DNA of 64,000 nucleotides from an uncultured Flavobacteriaceae bacterium (GTDB taxonomy: Bacteria > Bacteroidota > Bacteroidia > Flavobacteriales > Flavobacteriaceae), in contig CANLXN010000001.1 in NCBI GenBank assembly GCA_947495135.1, forward strand, positions 620,001-684,000. Reading direction: 5' to 3'. A program made the translations under genes and the position numbers. Within the stretch, counting starts at the first letter, position 1. The number at the start of each line of letters is the position of its first letter. Shown piece by piece: positions 1-9,206 of the stretch. The notes beneath the pieces were generated by a model, which saw only the letters and a program-made list of their open reading frames with translations, ran no database searches and was not told the DNA's origin.

Positions 1-1563
1 GATTTAGCTTTTGCAAACCTGCCTCCAGAGGTTCAGGATGAAACCTCTAATAGTATAAAAGAAAAACTAAAGGGGAGAAGGGATTATTTGATTTCTATTG
101 CCGAGCGTTATTTTAAGCACATAAATAATCTGGTAATAATTACAGCAACAGATAAAGATGATTTCATAGAAATTGTCAGAGAGAGAGATCGAACAACAGT
201 ATCCATTTCTCGTATTAAAGATGGTGAAATTAAAGCTCCATTTAAAACCCGAATAGTGAATCACAATGAAACCGATGAAATTTGGGTTTATGCGCTAGAT
301 GACAAGGATCAGATTTCGGTTAAGGGAAAAGGTAAAAACCCACCCATGCTGCGCGTTGTTGGAGGGCAGGAAAACGACACCTACGATGTGTCTGTATCCA
401 GAAAAATTAAAGTGTATGATCACGGTTCTAAGCCTAATAAAGTAGTCAATGGACGTGCCAATATTTTTAAATTTAAGGATAATTACAGGTATAACGTTTA
501 TAGGTTTAATAAATACATCGACAAGGTTTCCACTATTTTACCCGCTGTGGGTTTTAATCCAGATGACGGAATGCAAATAGGTCTTAAATACAGTAGCTCA
601 AAAAAAGGATTCAAGAATGACCCTTTTCAAGTAAAACATAGCTTTGGAGGAGGGTATTATTTTGCAACCGAAGGTTTTGACTTAAGTTATGAAGGGGAGT
701 TTTCTACATTTTTTGATACATGGAACGTCATGGTAGGTGGTAGATTTACTTCTGAAAATTTCACTCAAAACTTTTTTGGATTCGGAAATGAAACCGAAAA
801 TAATGATGATGAACTTGGTTTGGATTTTAATAGAGTAAAAACTTCTGAACGGAGCGTAAAATTTGGAACTGTCAAAGATGGACACTACGGTAGCAGAATT
901 GAATTTGTGGTTGGAGCCGAAAGTTTTGAAATTCAAGAAACTCAGGATCGATTTATCGCCGATGTGTTTTCACCTAGTTTCTTTGACGATCTTCAAATCT
1001 TTGGCGCGTTCGATTTTAATTATAGTTATTCTGGATACGATAATAAAGCTAATCCAACCAGAGGAATGTTTTTTAATTTACAATCTGGAGTTAAAACCAA
1101 TCTAGAAGAAGCCAAAAGAACATATGGATTCATCAAACCATCATTGGAATTTTACAATGCTTTGAGTAAGAACAGGCGTTTGGTTTTAAATACAAAAGTA
1201 AGCGGACATTTTAATATTGGAGATGACTTTGAGTTTTATCAGGCAGCAACACTTGGAGCCACCAATGGATTGAGAGGTTTCCGGGAACAGCGGTTTTCTG
1301 GAGAGAGTGCTCTTGCGTTTAAAGCGGACTTACGATATCATTTAGCCAAATTTAAAACCGGCTTGCTTCCTTTAAAATTAGGACTCTATGGAGGTTACGA
1401 CTTTGGACGTGTTTGGCTAGACGGTGAAGACAGCAACGTTTGGCACGATAGCTATGGAGGAGGGTTTTTGATTAACGCCGTAGATTCTATATCTGGTACA
1501 TTCGGACTTTTTAATAGTGACGATGGGATACGGTTTTCATTTGGGTTTGGATTTAGCCTTTAA
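1..1563 (+). CDS. C-terminal part of BamA/surface-antigen outer-membrane protein (5' cut by window edge)
   Basis: The reading frame is open from base 1, so the gene begins upstream and about 520 residues are visible. They match the C-terminal half of the next gene almost block for block: a GRRDYL segment, a KDDFIEI segment, IKDGEIKAPFKTR, a GGQENDTYDV segment, and then a beta-barrel with GFNPDDGMQIGLKY, NPTRGMFF, GATNGLRGFREQRFSG and the terminal GIRFSFGFGFSL ending in an aromatic-rich strand. Barrel features of this kind belong to the Omp85/bacterial surface antigen family. The RGFREQRFSG element resembles the conserved RGF/Y loop motif of that family. An N-terminal phosphoesterase-like domain is expected upstream by analogy, but it cannot be seen. 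The gene lies 116 bp from its paralogue, which points to tandem duplication. Confidence 0.85.
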   Translation, partial: DLAFANLPPEVQDETSNSIKEKLKGRRDYLISIAERYFKHINNLVIITATDKDDFIEIVRERDRTTVSISRIKDGEIKAPFKTRIVNHNETDEIWVYALDDKDQISVKGKGKNPPMLRVVGGQENDTYDVSVSRKIKVYDHGSKPNKVVNGRANIFKFKDNYRYNVYRFNKYIDKVSTILPAVGFNPDDGMQIGLKYSSSKKGFKNDPFQVKHSFGGGYYFATEGFDLSYEGEFSTFFDTWNVMVGGRFTSENFTQNFFGFGNETENNDDELGLDFNRVKTSERSVKFGTVKDGHYGSRIEFVVGAESFEIQETQDRFIADVFSPSFFDDLQIFGAFDFNYSYSGYDNKANPTRGMFFNLQSGVKTNLEEAKRTYGFIKPSLEFYNALSKNRRLVLNTKVSGHFNIGDDFEFYQAATLGATNGLRGFREQRFSGESALAFKADLRYHLAKFKTGLLPLKLGLYGGYDFGRVWLDGEDSNVWHDSYGGGFLINAVDSISGTFGLFNSDDGIRFSFGFGFSL

Positions 1564-1679
1564 TGCGATCAACCATGCTGTGTAAGCATTTATATTTATT
1601 TCAATGGATATACTTCATTTAAATAAAATCAACACAATTAATCTTATCTTCGAATTTCATATCTATAGCTCATCTTTTT

Positions 1680-4600
1680 ATGAAGAATTATGTTTTCCTG
1701 TTTGGCCTTATACTTTTTATTTCATTAACTAGCTGTGCTACTTTGCAGAAACAGTATAATGAAGACTGGAATAATCTGCCTGAAGCGCAGGAAAAAGAGG
1801 TTGAAAAGACTTTTTATCTTATTGGTGGGGCAGGCGAAACAAAGGAGGGAAGCGGTTCAGAGGTTCTTGAGGCATTCAACAAGTATACTCAAAATAAAGA
1901 TACGAGTGACGATTATTTACTATTTCTTGGAGACCAGCTATACGATGAAGAATTATCAAAACAGGTAATTGGAAAAAGCGAAGTATCGGATCTTTTAGAA
2001 AATAAACTGGATTTTTCAAAGCAATTTGAAGGAAGAACTATTTTCTTGCCAGGAGACGAAGAATGGTACAAGGGAATTTCAGGATTAAAAAATCAGGAAA
2101 AGTTAATTGATAAGGAGTTGGGAAAGAATTCTTTCTTACCAGAAAAAGGCTGCCCATTGGAGGTGGTAGATGTCTCAGATAATATCGTACTTATTACCAT
2201 AGATACTCAATGGTACTTGACAGATTGGGACAAGCATCCCACTATTAACGATCAATGTGAGATTAGAACCAGAAACGATTTCCTATTAGAACTAGCTGGG
2301 GAGTTAAAGAAGAACAATGAAAAAACAATTCTGCTAGCGATGCATCACCCGGCGTATACCTATGGACCTCATGGAGGAAGTTTTGGTGCCGACAAACATT
2401 TATATCCAATGGATAATAAGGTGCCTATGCCAATTTTTGCTTCTATAGCCGCGCAAGTAAGAGCTCAAGGTGGAATATCCCCTCAGGATAGATCGAATAA
2501 TAGATATAATGAGTTAATGAATAGATTGATCACTTTGGCAAAAGGAAGCGACCGCCTCATTTTTGCTTCAGGTCATGAGCAATCACTACAATATATAAAT
2601 GCTCAGGGTGTAAAACAAATAGTCTCTGGCTCTGGTTCTAAAAACTCCAGCGTTAAACTTGGTAAATTCGCTGATTTCGTTTATGGTAATAAAGGCTTTG
2701 CTGTTCTTGAAATATTTACAGACGGATCTTCGGTTGCAAATTTTTATGCTTCCAATGGTAAGACTCCGGAACTCATCTTCTCCACAGAGGTACATAAACC
2801 ACGTTTAGAATACGATATCGTACCGTTGGCCGATAGTTTCGAACCTACAAGAAAAGCCACAGCATATAGTAAGGAAGCCACCAATAAAGGAAGCGGTTAT
2901 GAAGGCTTTTGGGGAGATCACTACCGTTATGTATATGGAACAGACATTGAAGTGCCAGTCGCCACATTGGACACACTTTATGGAGGTTTTAAAGTAGACA
3001 GAAAAGGAGGTGGTAATCAGACGCGTTCTCTTCGATTAAAGGATAAAAACGGTCGTAATTTCGCGTTAAGAGGAGTTAAGAAAAGTGCAACTCAGTATTT
3101 ACAAAAAGTATTGTTCCCAGATAATTATGTGGAAGATGATTTTAAAGAAACGGTAACAGAGGATCTTATTCTGGATTTTTATACTGCGAGTCATCCTTAT
3201 GCATCTTTTGTTGTTGGCCCCATGTCGGATGCAATAGGTGTTTACCATACCAATCCGAAATTAATTTACATGCCTAAACACAAGGCGTTGGGGCAATACA
3301 ACAGCGAATTTGGGAACGAACTATATGTCATAGAAGAACGTCCAGATAGCGATTTTCTTGACATTCCATCTTTCGGAAATCCAGATGCCATCGAGAGCAC
3401 AAGTGATGTGATGAAAAATATCCGAAAGGATGAAGAATATAGAGTGGATGAAGCTGCATTTATTAAAGCCCGTTTATTCGATATGATTTTAGGAGACTGG
3501 GACCGTCACCAAGATCAATGGAGATGGTCTCGCTTTGATATTTCAAAAGACGAAAAGATTTATAAACCCATTCCTAGGGATAGGGATCAGGTGTTTTCAT
3601 ATTACGATGGAACCCTATTGGATATAGCTCGTGTGCTTATTCCCAGTGCGAGGCAGCTTCAAAAGTTTGGTCCAGAAGTAAAGGATATTAAATGGCTCAA
3701 CGCAGCTGGAATTAAATTAGACCGAACATTTATTCAAGAAGCACCAAAAGAACGGTGGCTGGAGCAAGCGAGGTTTATACAAGAAAACTTAACGAATGAA
3801 GTAATTGAGAATTCTTTTAAATCATTACCGATTGAAGTACAAGACGCTACTTCCGAAGAAATTAAATCGAAGCTCAAGTCGAGAAGAGATGATATTCTTA
3901 CAATGGCAGATAGATATTACGACTATTTGTCAAAACTTATTATTATAACAGGAACCGATAAGGATGATCATTTTGAGATTACTCGATCCAACGGCTCTAC
4001 ACATATCGCCATATCCAGAATTAAAGATGGTGAAATAAAGAAACCATATAAAGAGCGTACGGTTTATTCTAATGAGACCAAAGAAGTTTGGATTTATGGT
4101 CTAGATGACGACGATCAATTTGTAGTAAAAGGTGAAGGCGCAAACCCTGTTTTTATTAGAATCATTGGCGGACAAAACAATGATGTATACGATTTTGAAA
4201 ATGGTTCACAGGTTAAAGTACACGACCACGAATCTAAACCCAATACTATTGTAAATCGGGGAGGGGCTTCTTTCGTATTTAACGACGACTACGAGATAAA
4301 TAATTACAACTATTCTAAGCTCATTATTAAGCAAAATTCTATTGTGCCGTCTATAGGATTTAATCCAGATGATGGCTTAAAGGTAGGTTTAACAGACACC
4401 TACACGGTTAAAGGGTTTAAAACTAATCCATTTCATCAAAAGCATATGGTAAGAATGGGGTATTATTTTGCTACACAGGGCTTTGATGTTGAGTACACAG
4501 GAGAGTTTGCAAATACCTTAGGAAAATGGAATCTCTGGGTAAACGCACATGCTACAAGTGAAAATTTCACAAGGAACTTCTTTGGCTTTGGTAATGAGAC

Positions 4601-5369
4601 GGAATTCCCAGATGAAGATGATTTAGATTTTAACAGGGTAAAAACGGGGATATTAAGTGGTCGATTTGGTTTAATGAAGCTTGGAGAGTATGGAAGTAGA
4701 ATAGGAGTTTCAGCAGCTTTAGAAGTAATTGAGGTGGACAATACTCCAAATCGTTTTACCACAATCTTCTTTGAAGATAATCAAGCTACATTCAATTCGA
4801 AAAACTTTATCAACCTGGAAGCCGATTATGGCTATCAAAGTGTGGATAATGGAGCAAACCCAACGCGTGGCGCCATTTTTAAGCTTAAAGGAGGCTTTAG
4901 ATTTAATGGTTCTGAAACGGACCGATCTTACGGTTATATTCATCCAGGATTTCAGTTTTATAATTCTTTGACTAACGACAAGAAACTAGTACTCAAAACA
5001 ATGGCTGAAGGGCAATTTAATATTGGAAATAATTTTGAATTTTACCAAGCTGCTGTAGTAGGAGCAGGTAATGGATTAAGAGGTTATAGAACGCAACGTT
5101 TTAGTGGAAATAGTGCTTTGGCAGTCGGGGCCGACCTACGATATAGCTTTAGAAAGTTTAAGACCGTAGTTGTTCCATTGCAGTGGGGTATTTATGGTGG
5201 ATACGATACGGGGCGTGTTTGGCAACGAGATGAAGACTCCAATGTTTGGCATAGTAATGTTGGTGGTGGTGTTTGGATCAATGCAGTGGATACCTTGTCG
5301 GGTCAGTTTGGTCTTTTTAGCGGTAGTGATGGGATTAGGGTCGCTTTTGGATTTGGATTTAGTTTGTAG
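1680..5369 (+). CDS. Phosphoesterase-like / kinase-like / BamA-barrel fusion lipoprotein
   Basis: The product has 1229 residues. It starts with a lipoprotein signal (LTSC, Cys about residue 19). Residues about 45-350 look like a calcineurin-type metallophosphoesterase, with LLFLGDQLY, PGDEEWY, MHHPAYTYGPHGG and GHEQSLQ. Compared with the usual GDAG, GNHDW and GHEHxLQ motifs, three are altered (GGAG, GDEEW, GHEQ), so catalysis is doubtful. Residues about 600-640 carry ILGDWDRHQDQWRW followed by PIPRDRDQVF, which recalls the DRH..N and D.D catalytic loops of CotH/HipA/Fam20-type kinases. The last 400 residues or so are an Omp85/surface-antigen barrel ending in GFGFSL. It probably sits in the outer membrane. 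The neighbouring upstream gene is a tandem paralogue. The start is fixed by the signal peptide. The substrate is unknown. Confidence 0.85.
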   Translation: MKNYVFLFGLILFISLTSCATLQKQYNEDWNNLPEAQEKEVEKTFYLIGGAGETKEGSGSEVLEAFNKYTQNKDTSDDYLLFLGDQLYDEELSKQVIGKSEVSDLLENKLDFSKQFEGRTIFLPGDEEWYKGISGLKNQEKLIDKELGKNSFLPEKGCPLEVVDVSDNIVLITIDTQWYLTDWDKHPTINDQCEIRTRNDFLLELAGELKKNNEKTILLAMHHPAYTYGPHGGSFGADKHLYPMDNKVPMPIFASIAAQVRAQGGISPQDRSNNRYNELMNRLITLAKGSDRLIFASGHEQSLQYINAQGVKQIVSGSGSKNSSVKLGKFADFVYGNKGFAVLEIFTDGSSVANFYASNGKTPELIFSTEVHKPRLEYDIVPLADSFEPTRKATAYSKEATNKGSGYEGFWGDHYRYVYGTDIEVPVATLDTLYGGFKVDRKGGGNQTRSLRLKDKNGRNFALRGVKKSATQYLQKVLFPDNYVEDDFKETVTEDLILDFYTASHPYASFVVGPMSDAIGVYHTNPKLIYMPKHKALGQYNSEFGNELYVIEERPDSDFLDIPSFGNPDAIESTSDVMKNIRKDEEYRVDEAAFIKARLFDMILGDWDRHQDQWRWSRFDISKDEKIYKPIPRDRDQVFSYYDGTLLDIARVLIPSARQLQKFGPEVKDIKWLNAAGIKLDRTFIQEAPKERWLEQARFIQENLTNEVIENSFKSLPIEVQDATSEEIKSKLKSRRDDILTMADRYYDYLSKLIIITGTDKDDHFEITRSNGSTHIAISRIKDGEIKKPYKERTVYSNETKEVWIYGLDDDDQFVVKGEGANPVFIRIIGGQNNDVYDFENGSQVKVHDHESKPNTIVNRGGASFVFNDDYEINNYNYSKLIIKQNSIVPSIGFNPDDGLKVGLTDTYTVKGFKTNPFHQKHMVRMGYYFATQGFDVEYTGEFANTLGKWNLWVNAHATSENFTRNFFGFGNETEFPDEDDLDFNRVKTGILSGRFGLMKLGEYGSRIGVSAALEVIEVDNTPNRFTTIFFEDNQATFNSKNFINLEADYGYQSVDNGANPTRGAIFKLKGGFRFNGSETDRSYGYIHPGFQFYNSLTNDKKLVLKTMAEGQFNIGNNFEFYQAAVVGAGNGLRGYRTQRFSGNSALAVGADLRYSFRKFKTVVVPLQWGIYGGYDTGRVWQRDEDSNVWHSNVGGGVWINAVDTLSGQFGLFSGSDGIRVAFGFGFSL

Positions 5370-5482
5370 CGACGCCGTTTAGTATTTATTTAAAATGCAC
5401 GCTGTATGTGAAGTTGTGCTTGACGATATATAGAAAGAACACAAAATAAAACCAGTAAAAGCTCCAAAATGGCAGGGACGTT

Positions 5483-6343
5483 TTATTTCAGCTTAAGGAG
5501 ATATAAATTTCTACCCTTGCCTTTGGTTTTCTCATCGGCTATGTATAATTCATTTTCAGACTTAAAGCAGATTCCTTCTTTCTGAGAGTCATACCCAAGC
5601 TTAATTTTATCGATGTTTCCAGAGGAAAAATCATCACCCTTGTAGTTGTCTATAATCCAAACTTTATCATAGGACAGCAGCGCTATTTTTCCAGTTGGAT
5701 GATGAATGTCGGCACTAGTAATTTCGCAGTCACTCTGATCTTTGCAAGTCTTTATACTTCCCATGTATTTGGCTATAAAATCACCAGGCTTTGCGGGTAT
5801 TTTATAAATACGTGTCTTACCATCATATTTTTTGGCTCGATTACGCGTAAAAACATAAAAGTGATCGTTTAGATAGATAAGTGCTTCTACATCGAAGGAT
5901 ATGTCTTTCCTTTTTGGAGGAAATTTTTCTTGATCTTCGAATTTGAAGGTCGTAACAGCTGCTTCAGTTTTCCCCTTGTTTTTACTACTTGATTCTTTTA
6001 TATGATAAATCGTCAAATCCTTTCTATCACTATTGTTATTGCCAAAGTCTCCCACATAAAGAGTGCCATCAGGATGTGTGGCTAGATCTTCCCAGTCGAT
6101 ATTTTTTCCATTTTTTGCATACGCGGTTTGCGTAATTTTTTGCTCTTTAAGATTAAAACCATAAATCTCTGGAGGGTTGCCAGAATCGTTGACCATCCAT
6201 AGGAGGTCTTGGCTTTCAAATTTGGCAATTCCGCTAACTTCATCTACTAGTTTTGGTAGGTCTGAAATAATCTCTAGCTTACCAAAGTCTTGACAACTAG
6301 CAGTGAGCGCAAAAAACACTAGGAAAAATGGAATTTTCTTCAT
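5483..6343 (-). CDS. Lipoprotein with beta-propeller-like repeats, function unknown
   Basis: The product has 286 residues from the ATG at 6343, chosen because MKKIPFFLVFFALTASC is a clear lipoprotein signal with Cys near residue 17. An upstream in-frame start at 6388 would add 15 residues ahead of the signal and is not favoured. The mature part shows repeated strand patterns (LLWMVNDSGNPPEIYGF, GTLYVGDFGNNNSDRK, HFYVFTRNRAKKYDG, IALLSYDKVWIIDNY, NELYIADEKTKGKGRNLYLL) typical of secreted beta-propellers in Bacteroidota. It is convergent with the BamA-like gene and divergent from the sulfate-activation operon 66 bp away. No catalytic motif was recognised. Confidence 0.75.
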   Translation of the reverse strand: MKKIPFFLVFFALTASCQDFGKLEIISDLPKLVDEVSGIAKFESQDLLWMVNDSGNPPEIYGFNLKEQKITQTAYAKNGKNIDWEDLATHPDGTLYVGDFGNNNSDRKDLTIYHIKESSSKNKGKTEAAVTTFKFEDQEKFPPKRKDISFDVEALIYLNDHFYVFTRNRAKKYDGKTRIYKIPAKPGDFIAKYMGSIKTCKDQSDCEITSADIHHPTGKIALLSYDKVWIIDNYKGDDFSSGNIDKIKLGYDSQKEGICFKSENELYIADEKTKGKGRNLYLLKLK

Positions 6344-6383
6344 CGATGTAAAGATACTTATTTCATCGTTAGTCTGTTTGTTG

Positions 6384-6391
6384 TACATTTG
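6384..6391 (+). promoter_or_regulatory. Putative -7 box of the sulfate-activation operon
   Basis: TACATTTG matches the Bacteroidota -7 element TAnnTTTG exactly and ends 18 nt before the cysQ ATG. No convincing TTG -33 element was found at the usual distance. The match is seen in the sequence; its use as a promoter is inferred. Confidence 0.5.
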
Positions 6392-6409
6392 CCAACTTAA
6401 ACACCCCTC

Positions 6410-7198
6410 ATGAAATCTTACTTAGAAACCGCAATTATGGCTGCAATTGATGGAGGAAAAGCCATCATGGAAGTGTATGCGACCGATTTTGATGTAGAAA
6501 TTAAAGGAGATGATTCTCCTTTGACCATTGCAGATCAGAATGCAAATACAATTATTAACTCTTATTTAGTTAACACTCCAATACCCATAATTAGTGAAGA
6601 AAACAAGCAAACCAATTATTCTGAACGAAAGTCTTGGGATAGCTGTTGGATTGTAGATCCGTTGGATGGTACTAAGGAGTTTATTAAAAGAAACGGAGAG
6701 TTTACGGTTAATATAGCCCTTGTTAAAAATGGCAAGCCGCACCTTGGTGTTATTTATGTTCCGGTTTCAAAAACAATCTACTACACCGCTGAAGACGCGT
6801 CTACATCATTTAAGCTTGTTTTAGATGATGAGAATATTTCAGTAAAAGAAATTATTAAGAATGCCGTCCAGATGAAACCTGCACTTCAAAACGAACCTGT
6901 ATTGGTAGTAGGAAGTAGATCTCATTTAAATGATAAAACGAAAAATTTTATCTCGGAAATTGAAAAAAATAAAACAGTGGAGATAGTTTCAAAAGGGAGT
7001 TCTTTAAAATTTTGTTTGGTAGCTGAAGGTGAAGCTCATGTCTATCCACGTTTTGCACCAACTATGGAGTGGGATACAGCTGCAGGACATGCTATTTGCG
7101 CGGCAGTTGGAGTACAAGTGATCGACCAAAACACGCAAAAACCGCTTCAATATAATAAAGAGGATTTATTGAATCCTTTTTTCTTAGTTAGTATTTAA
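6410..7198 (+). CDS. cysQ: 3'(2'),5'-bisphosphate nucleotidase CysQ
   Basis: The product has 262 residues, the normal length for the inositol-monophosphatase-fold CysQ family. Signature motifs are present: SEE at residues 62-64, DPLDGTKEF at 83-91 (metal-binding aspartates), and EWDTAAGHA near 220. The enzyme hydrolyses PAP (3'-phosphoadenosine 5'-phosphate) to AMP, which removes the by-product left when sulfotransferases or PAPS reductase use PAPS. It is the first gene of cysQ-DUF2061-cysC-cysD-cysN and lies 2 bp from the next gene. No PAPS reductase lies nearby, so the PAP here may come mainly from the two sulfotransferases downstream. That last link is inference. Confidence 0.93.
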   Translation: MKSYLETAIMAAIDGGKAIMEVYATDFDVEIKGDDSPLTIADQNANTIINSYLVNTPIPIISEENKQTNYSERKSWDSCWIVDPLDGTKEFIKRNGEFTVNIALVKNGKPHLGVIYVPVSKTIYYTAEDASTSFKLVLDDENISVKEIIKNAVQMKPALQNEPVLVVGSRSHLNDKTKNFISEIEKNKTVEIVSKGSSLKFCLVAEGEAHVYPRFAPTMEWDTAAGHAICAAVGVQVIDQNTQKPLQYNKEDLLNPFFLVSI

Positions 7199-7199
7199 T

Positions 7200-7661
7200 A
7201 TGGCGCAATACAAACAAGAATCGCATGTAAGAAGCCTTTTAAAAGGGATTTCTTGGAGATTTGTTGCAACTACCGATACTATTTTGGTAGCACTGGCGAT
7301 TACTTGCTTGTTTGGGCAATGCAGTCTTGAAAACGCGTTAAAGATTGGAGCTGCCGAATTCGTAATAAAATTAGCCGTTTACTATGTGCACGAACGCATC
7401 TGGCAACGATATAGAAACGGTGCTGAAGTAACGGTAAGACAAACTCTTTACAAAACGATTTCATGGCGAATTATCGCAACGACCATGACTTTTATTATTT
7501 CTGGAGCAGTTTTAGATAATTTCAATGAAGTAGCTCTTTTTATAGCATTAACCGAGTTAATTACTAAATTTGCACTCTATTATTTTCACGAGCGACTTTG
7601 GCTACGTTTGCCTTTGGGGCGAATTCGAAATTATATATACAAAAGAATATTGAGACGATAA
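7200..7661 (+). CDS. Tandem DUF2061 membrane protein
   Basis: The product has 153 residues made of two homologous halves: KGISWRFVATTDTILV...YYVHERIWQRYR at about 14-77 and KTISWRIIATTMTFIIS...YYFHERLWLRLP at about 87-140. Each half has two hydrophobic stretches, suggesting four membrane segments. This is the DUF2061 family, which is often found beside sulfate-activation genes; its function is unknown. It sits between cysQ (2 bp upstream) and cysC (stop and start overlap as TAATG), so co-translation is likely. No other sulfate transporter is visible in the operon, so a role in sulfate handling at the membrane is possible but unproven. Confidence 0.88.
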   Translation: MAQYKQESHVRSLLKGISWRFVATTDTILVALAITCLFGQCSLENALKIGAAEFVIKLAVYYVHERIWQRYRNGAEVTVRQTLYKTISWRIIATTMTFIISGAVLDNFNEVALFIALTELITKFALYYFHERLWLRLPLGRIRNYIYKRILRR

Positions 7662-8254
7662 TGCAGAAAAACGTTATTCCACATGAGTTTAATGTTGGCA
7701 AAAAAGAACGGGAAGCCATCAAGAACCATAAATCATTTTTGTTATGGTTTACGGGCCTTTCTGGTTCTGGAAAGTCGACTATTGCTAATGCTGTTGAACA
7801 GGCATTGGTAAGGAAAGGAATACATACCTATACCTTGGATGGCGATAATGTGCGCAAGGGCTTAAATAACAACCTCAGTTTTTCGCCAGACGATAGGACT
7901 GAAAATATTAGGAGAATTGCGGAAGTTTCAAACCTAATGATTGATGCAGGACTGGTTGTATTGGCTGCTTTTGTATCACCCTATGAGAAAGATAGAGAAC
8001 GTATTAAGGATATAGTAGGTGCTCCCAATTATGTTGAAATTTTTGTGAGTACGCCAGTGGAGGAATGTGAGCGACGCGATGTTAAAGGATTGTACGCCAA
8101 GGCCCGAACAGGAGAAATAACCAATTTTACAGGGATTAATGCACCGTATGAAGCACCCGTAAATCCGAACATTGAAATAAATACTGCAAATGTTTCTATT
8201 CCAGAAGCAGTGCAAATGATCTTAAATTATATTGAAAAAAATAATCTAAAATGA
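7661..8254 (+). CDS. cysC: Adenylyl-sulfate kinase CysC
   Basis: The product has 197 residues from the ATG at 7661, which overlaps the previous stop. An in-frame ATG at 7598 would add 21 residues of poor similarity and overlap the upstream gene by 64 bp, so it is rejected. The P-loop GLSGSGKST is at residues 32-40, followed by LDGDNVRKGLNNNL near 59-72 and AFVSPYEKDRE around 102-112, all characteristic of APS kinase. It phosphorylates APS to PAPS with ATP. It is a stand-alone kinase rather than a CysN-CysC fusion. The end overlaps cysD by 4 bp (ATGA). Confidence 0.95.
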   Translation: MQKNVIPHEFNVGKKEREAIKNHKSFLLWFTGLSGSGKSTIANAVEQALVRKGIHTYTLDGDNVRKGLNNNLSFSPDDRTENIRRIAEVSNLMIDAGLVVLAAFVSPYEKDRERIKDIVGAPNYVEIFVSTPVEECERRDVKGLYAKARTGEITNFTGINAPYEAPVNPNIEINTANVSIPEAVQMILNYIEKNNLK

Positions 8255-9156
8255 GTAAATACTATTTAAATTATTTAGACGAATTAGAGTCGGAAGCAAT
8301 CTATATTCTTAGAGAAGTATGGGCACAGTTTGAAAATCCGGTGATTCTGTTCTCAGGAGGAAAAGATTCGATTTTAGTTACTCATTTGGCCAAGAAAGCC
8401 TTCTACCCTTCGAAAGTACCTTTTCCCCTAATGCATGTAGATACGGGGCATAATTTTCCAGAAACGATTCAATTTCGGGATGATCTAATTAAGGAAATGG
8501 GAGCGCAACTAATTGTTGGTTCTGTTCAAGAATCCATTGATCAAGGTAGAGTTGCAGAAGAGAAAGGAAAAAATGCAACGAGAAACGCGCTTCAAATTAC
8601 TACTCTTTTAGACGCAATTGAAACCAATAAAGTGGACTGTGCGATAGGAGGGGGAAGAAGAGATGAGGAAAAGGCCAGAGCTAAAGAACGTTTTTTCTCC
8701 CACAGAGATGATTTCGGACAATGGGATCCAAAAAATCAACGTCCAGAATTATGGAATATCTTAAACGGAAGACATTTTGAAGGAGAACATTTTAGGGCTT
8801 TTCCAATTAGTAACTGGACCGAAATGGACGTTTGGAGCTATATTTTAAGAGAGAATATAAGTATTCCTTCTTTATATTTTGCGCACCAGCGTGATGTGGT
8901 ATGGAGAAGTAACTCATGGATTCCAATTTCTGAACATCTAAAACTGGAAGAAGGAGAAAAGGTTGAGTCTAAAAAGATCCGATTTAGAACCCTTGGAGAT
9001 ATCACTATAACCGGTGGTATGGAAAGTGATGCAGATACCTTGGAAAAGATTGTATTGGAAGTTTCAGCAATGAAACAAACAGAAAGAGGAAATAGGACCG
9101 ATGATAAACGCAGTGAATCTGCTATGGAAGATAGAAAACGACAAGGATATTTCTAG
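8251..9156 (+). CDS. cysD: Sulfate adenylyltransferase subunit 2 CysD
   Basis: The product has 301 residues, full length for CysD. The PP-loop SGGKDS lies at residues 35-40. Later family landmarks are HVDTGHNFPE, the GGGRRDEEKARAKER segment, and FPISNWTEMDVWSYI. With CysN it makes APS from sulfate and ATP, driven by GTP hydrolysis. The start overlaps the cysC stop (ATGA), and cysN follows after 50 bp. The C-terminal residues DDKRSESAMEDRKRQGYF are typical of the family. Confidence 0.96.
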   Translation: MSKYYLNYLDELESEAIYILREVWAQFENPVILFSGGKDSILVTHLAKKAFYPSKVPFPLMHVDTGHNFPETIQFRDDLIKEMGAQLIVGSVQESIDQGRVAEEKGKNATRNALQITTLLDAIETNKVDCAIGGGRRDEEKARAKERFFSHRDDFGQWDPKNQRPELWNILNGRHFEGEHFRAFPISNWTEMDVWSYILRENISIPSLYFAHQRDVVWRSNSWIPISEHLKLEEGEKVESKKIRFRTLGDITITGGMESDADTLEKIVLEVSAMKQTERGNRTDDKRSESAMEDRKRQGYF

Positions 9157-9206
9157 TAGTTGACGTTTCAGAATAAAATATAAATAAATTAGTTAGCAAT
9201 AATAGC

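Noticed and set aside
7598-7660. An upstream ATG that would lengthen CysC by 21 residues
   Set aside because: It lies deep within the DUF2061 gene, and the ATG at 7661 forms the usual TAATG overlap and keeps the family N-terminus.
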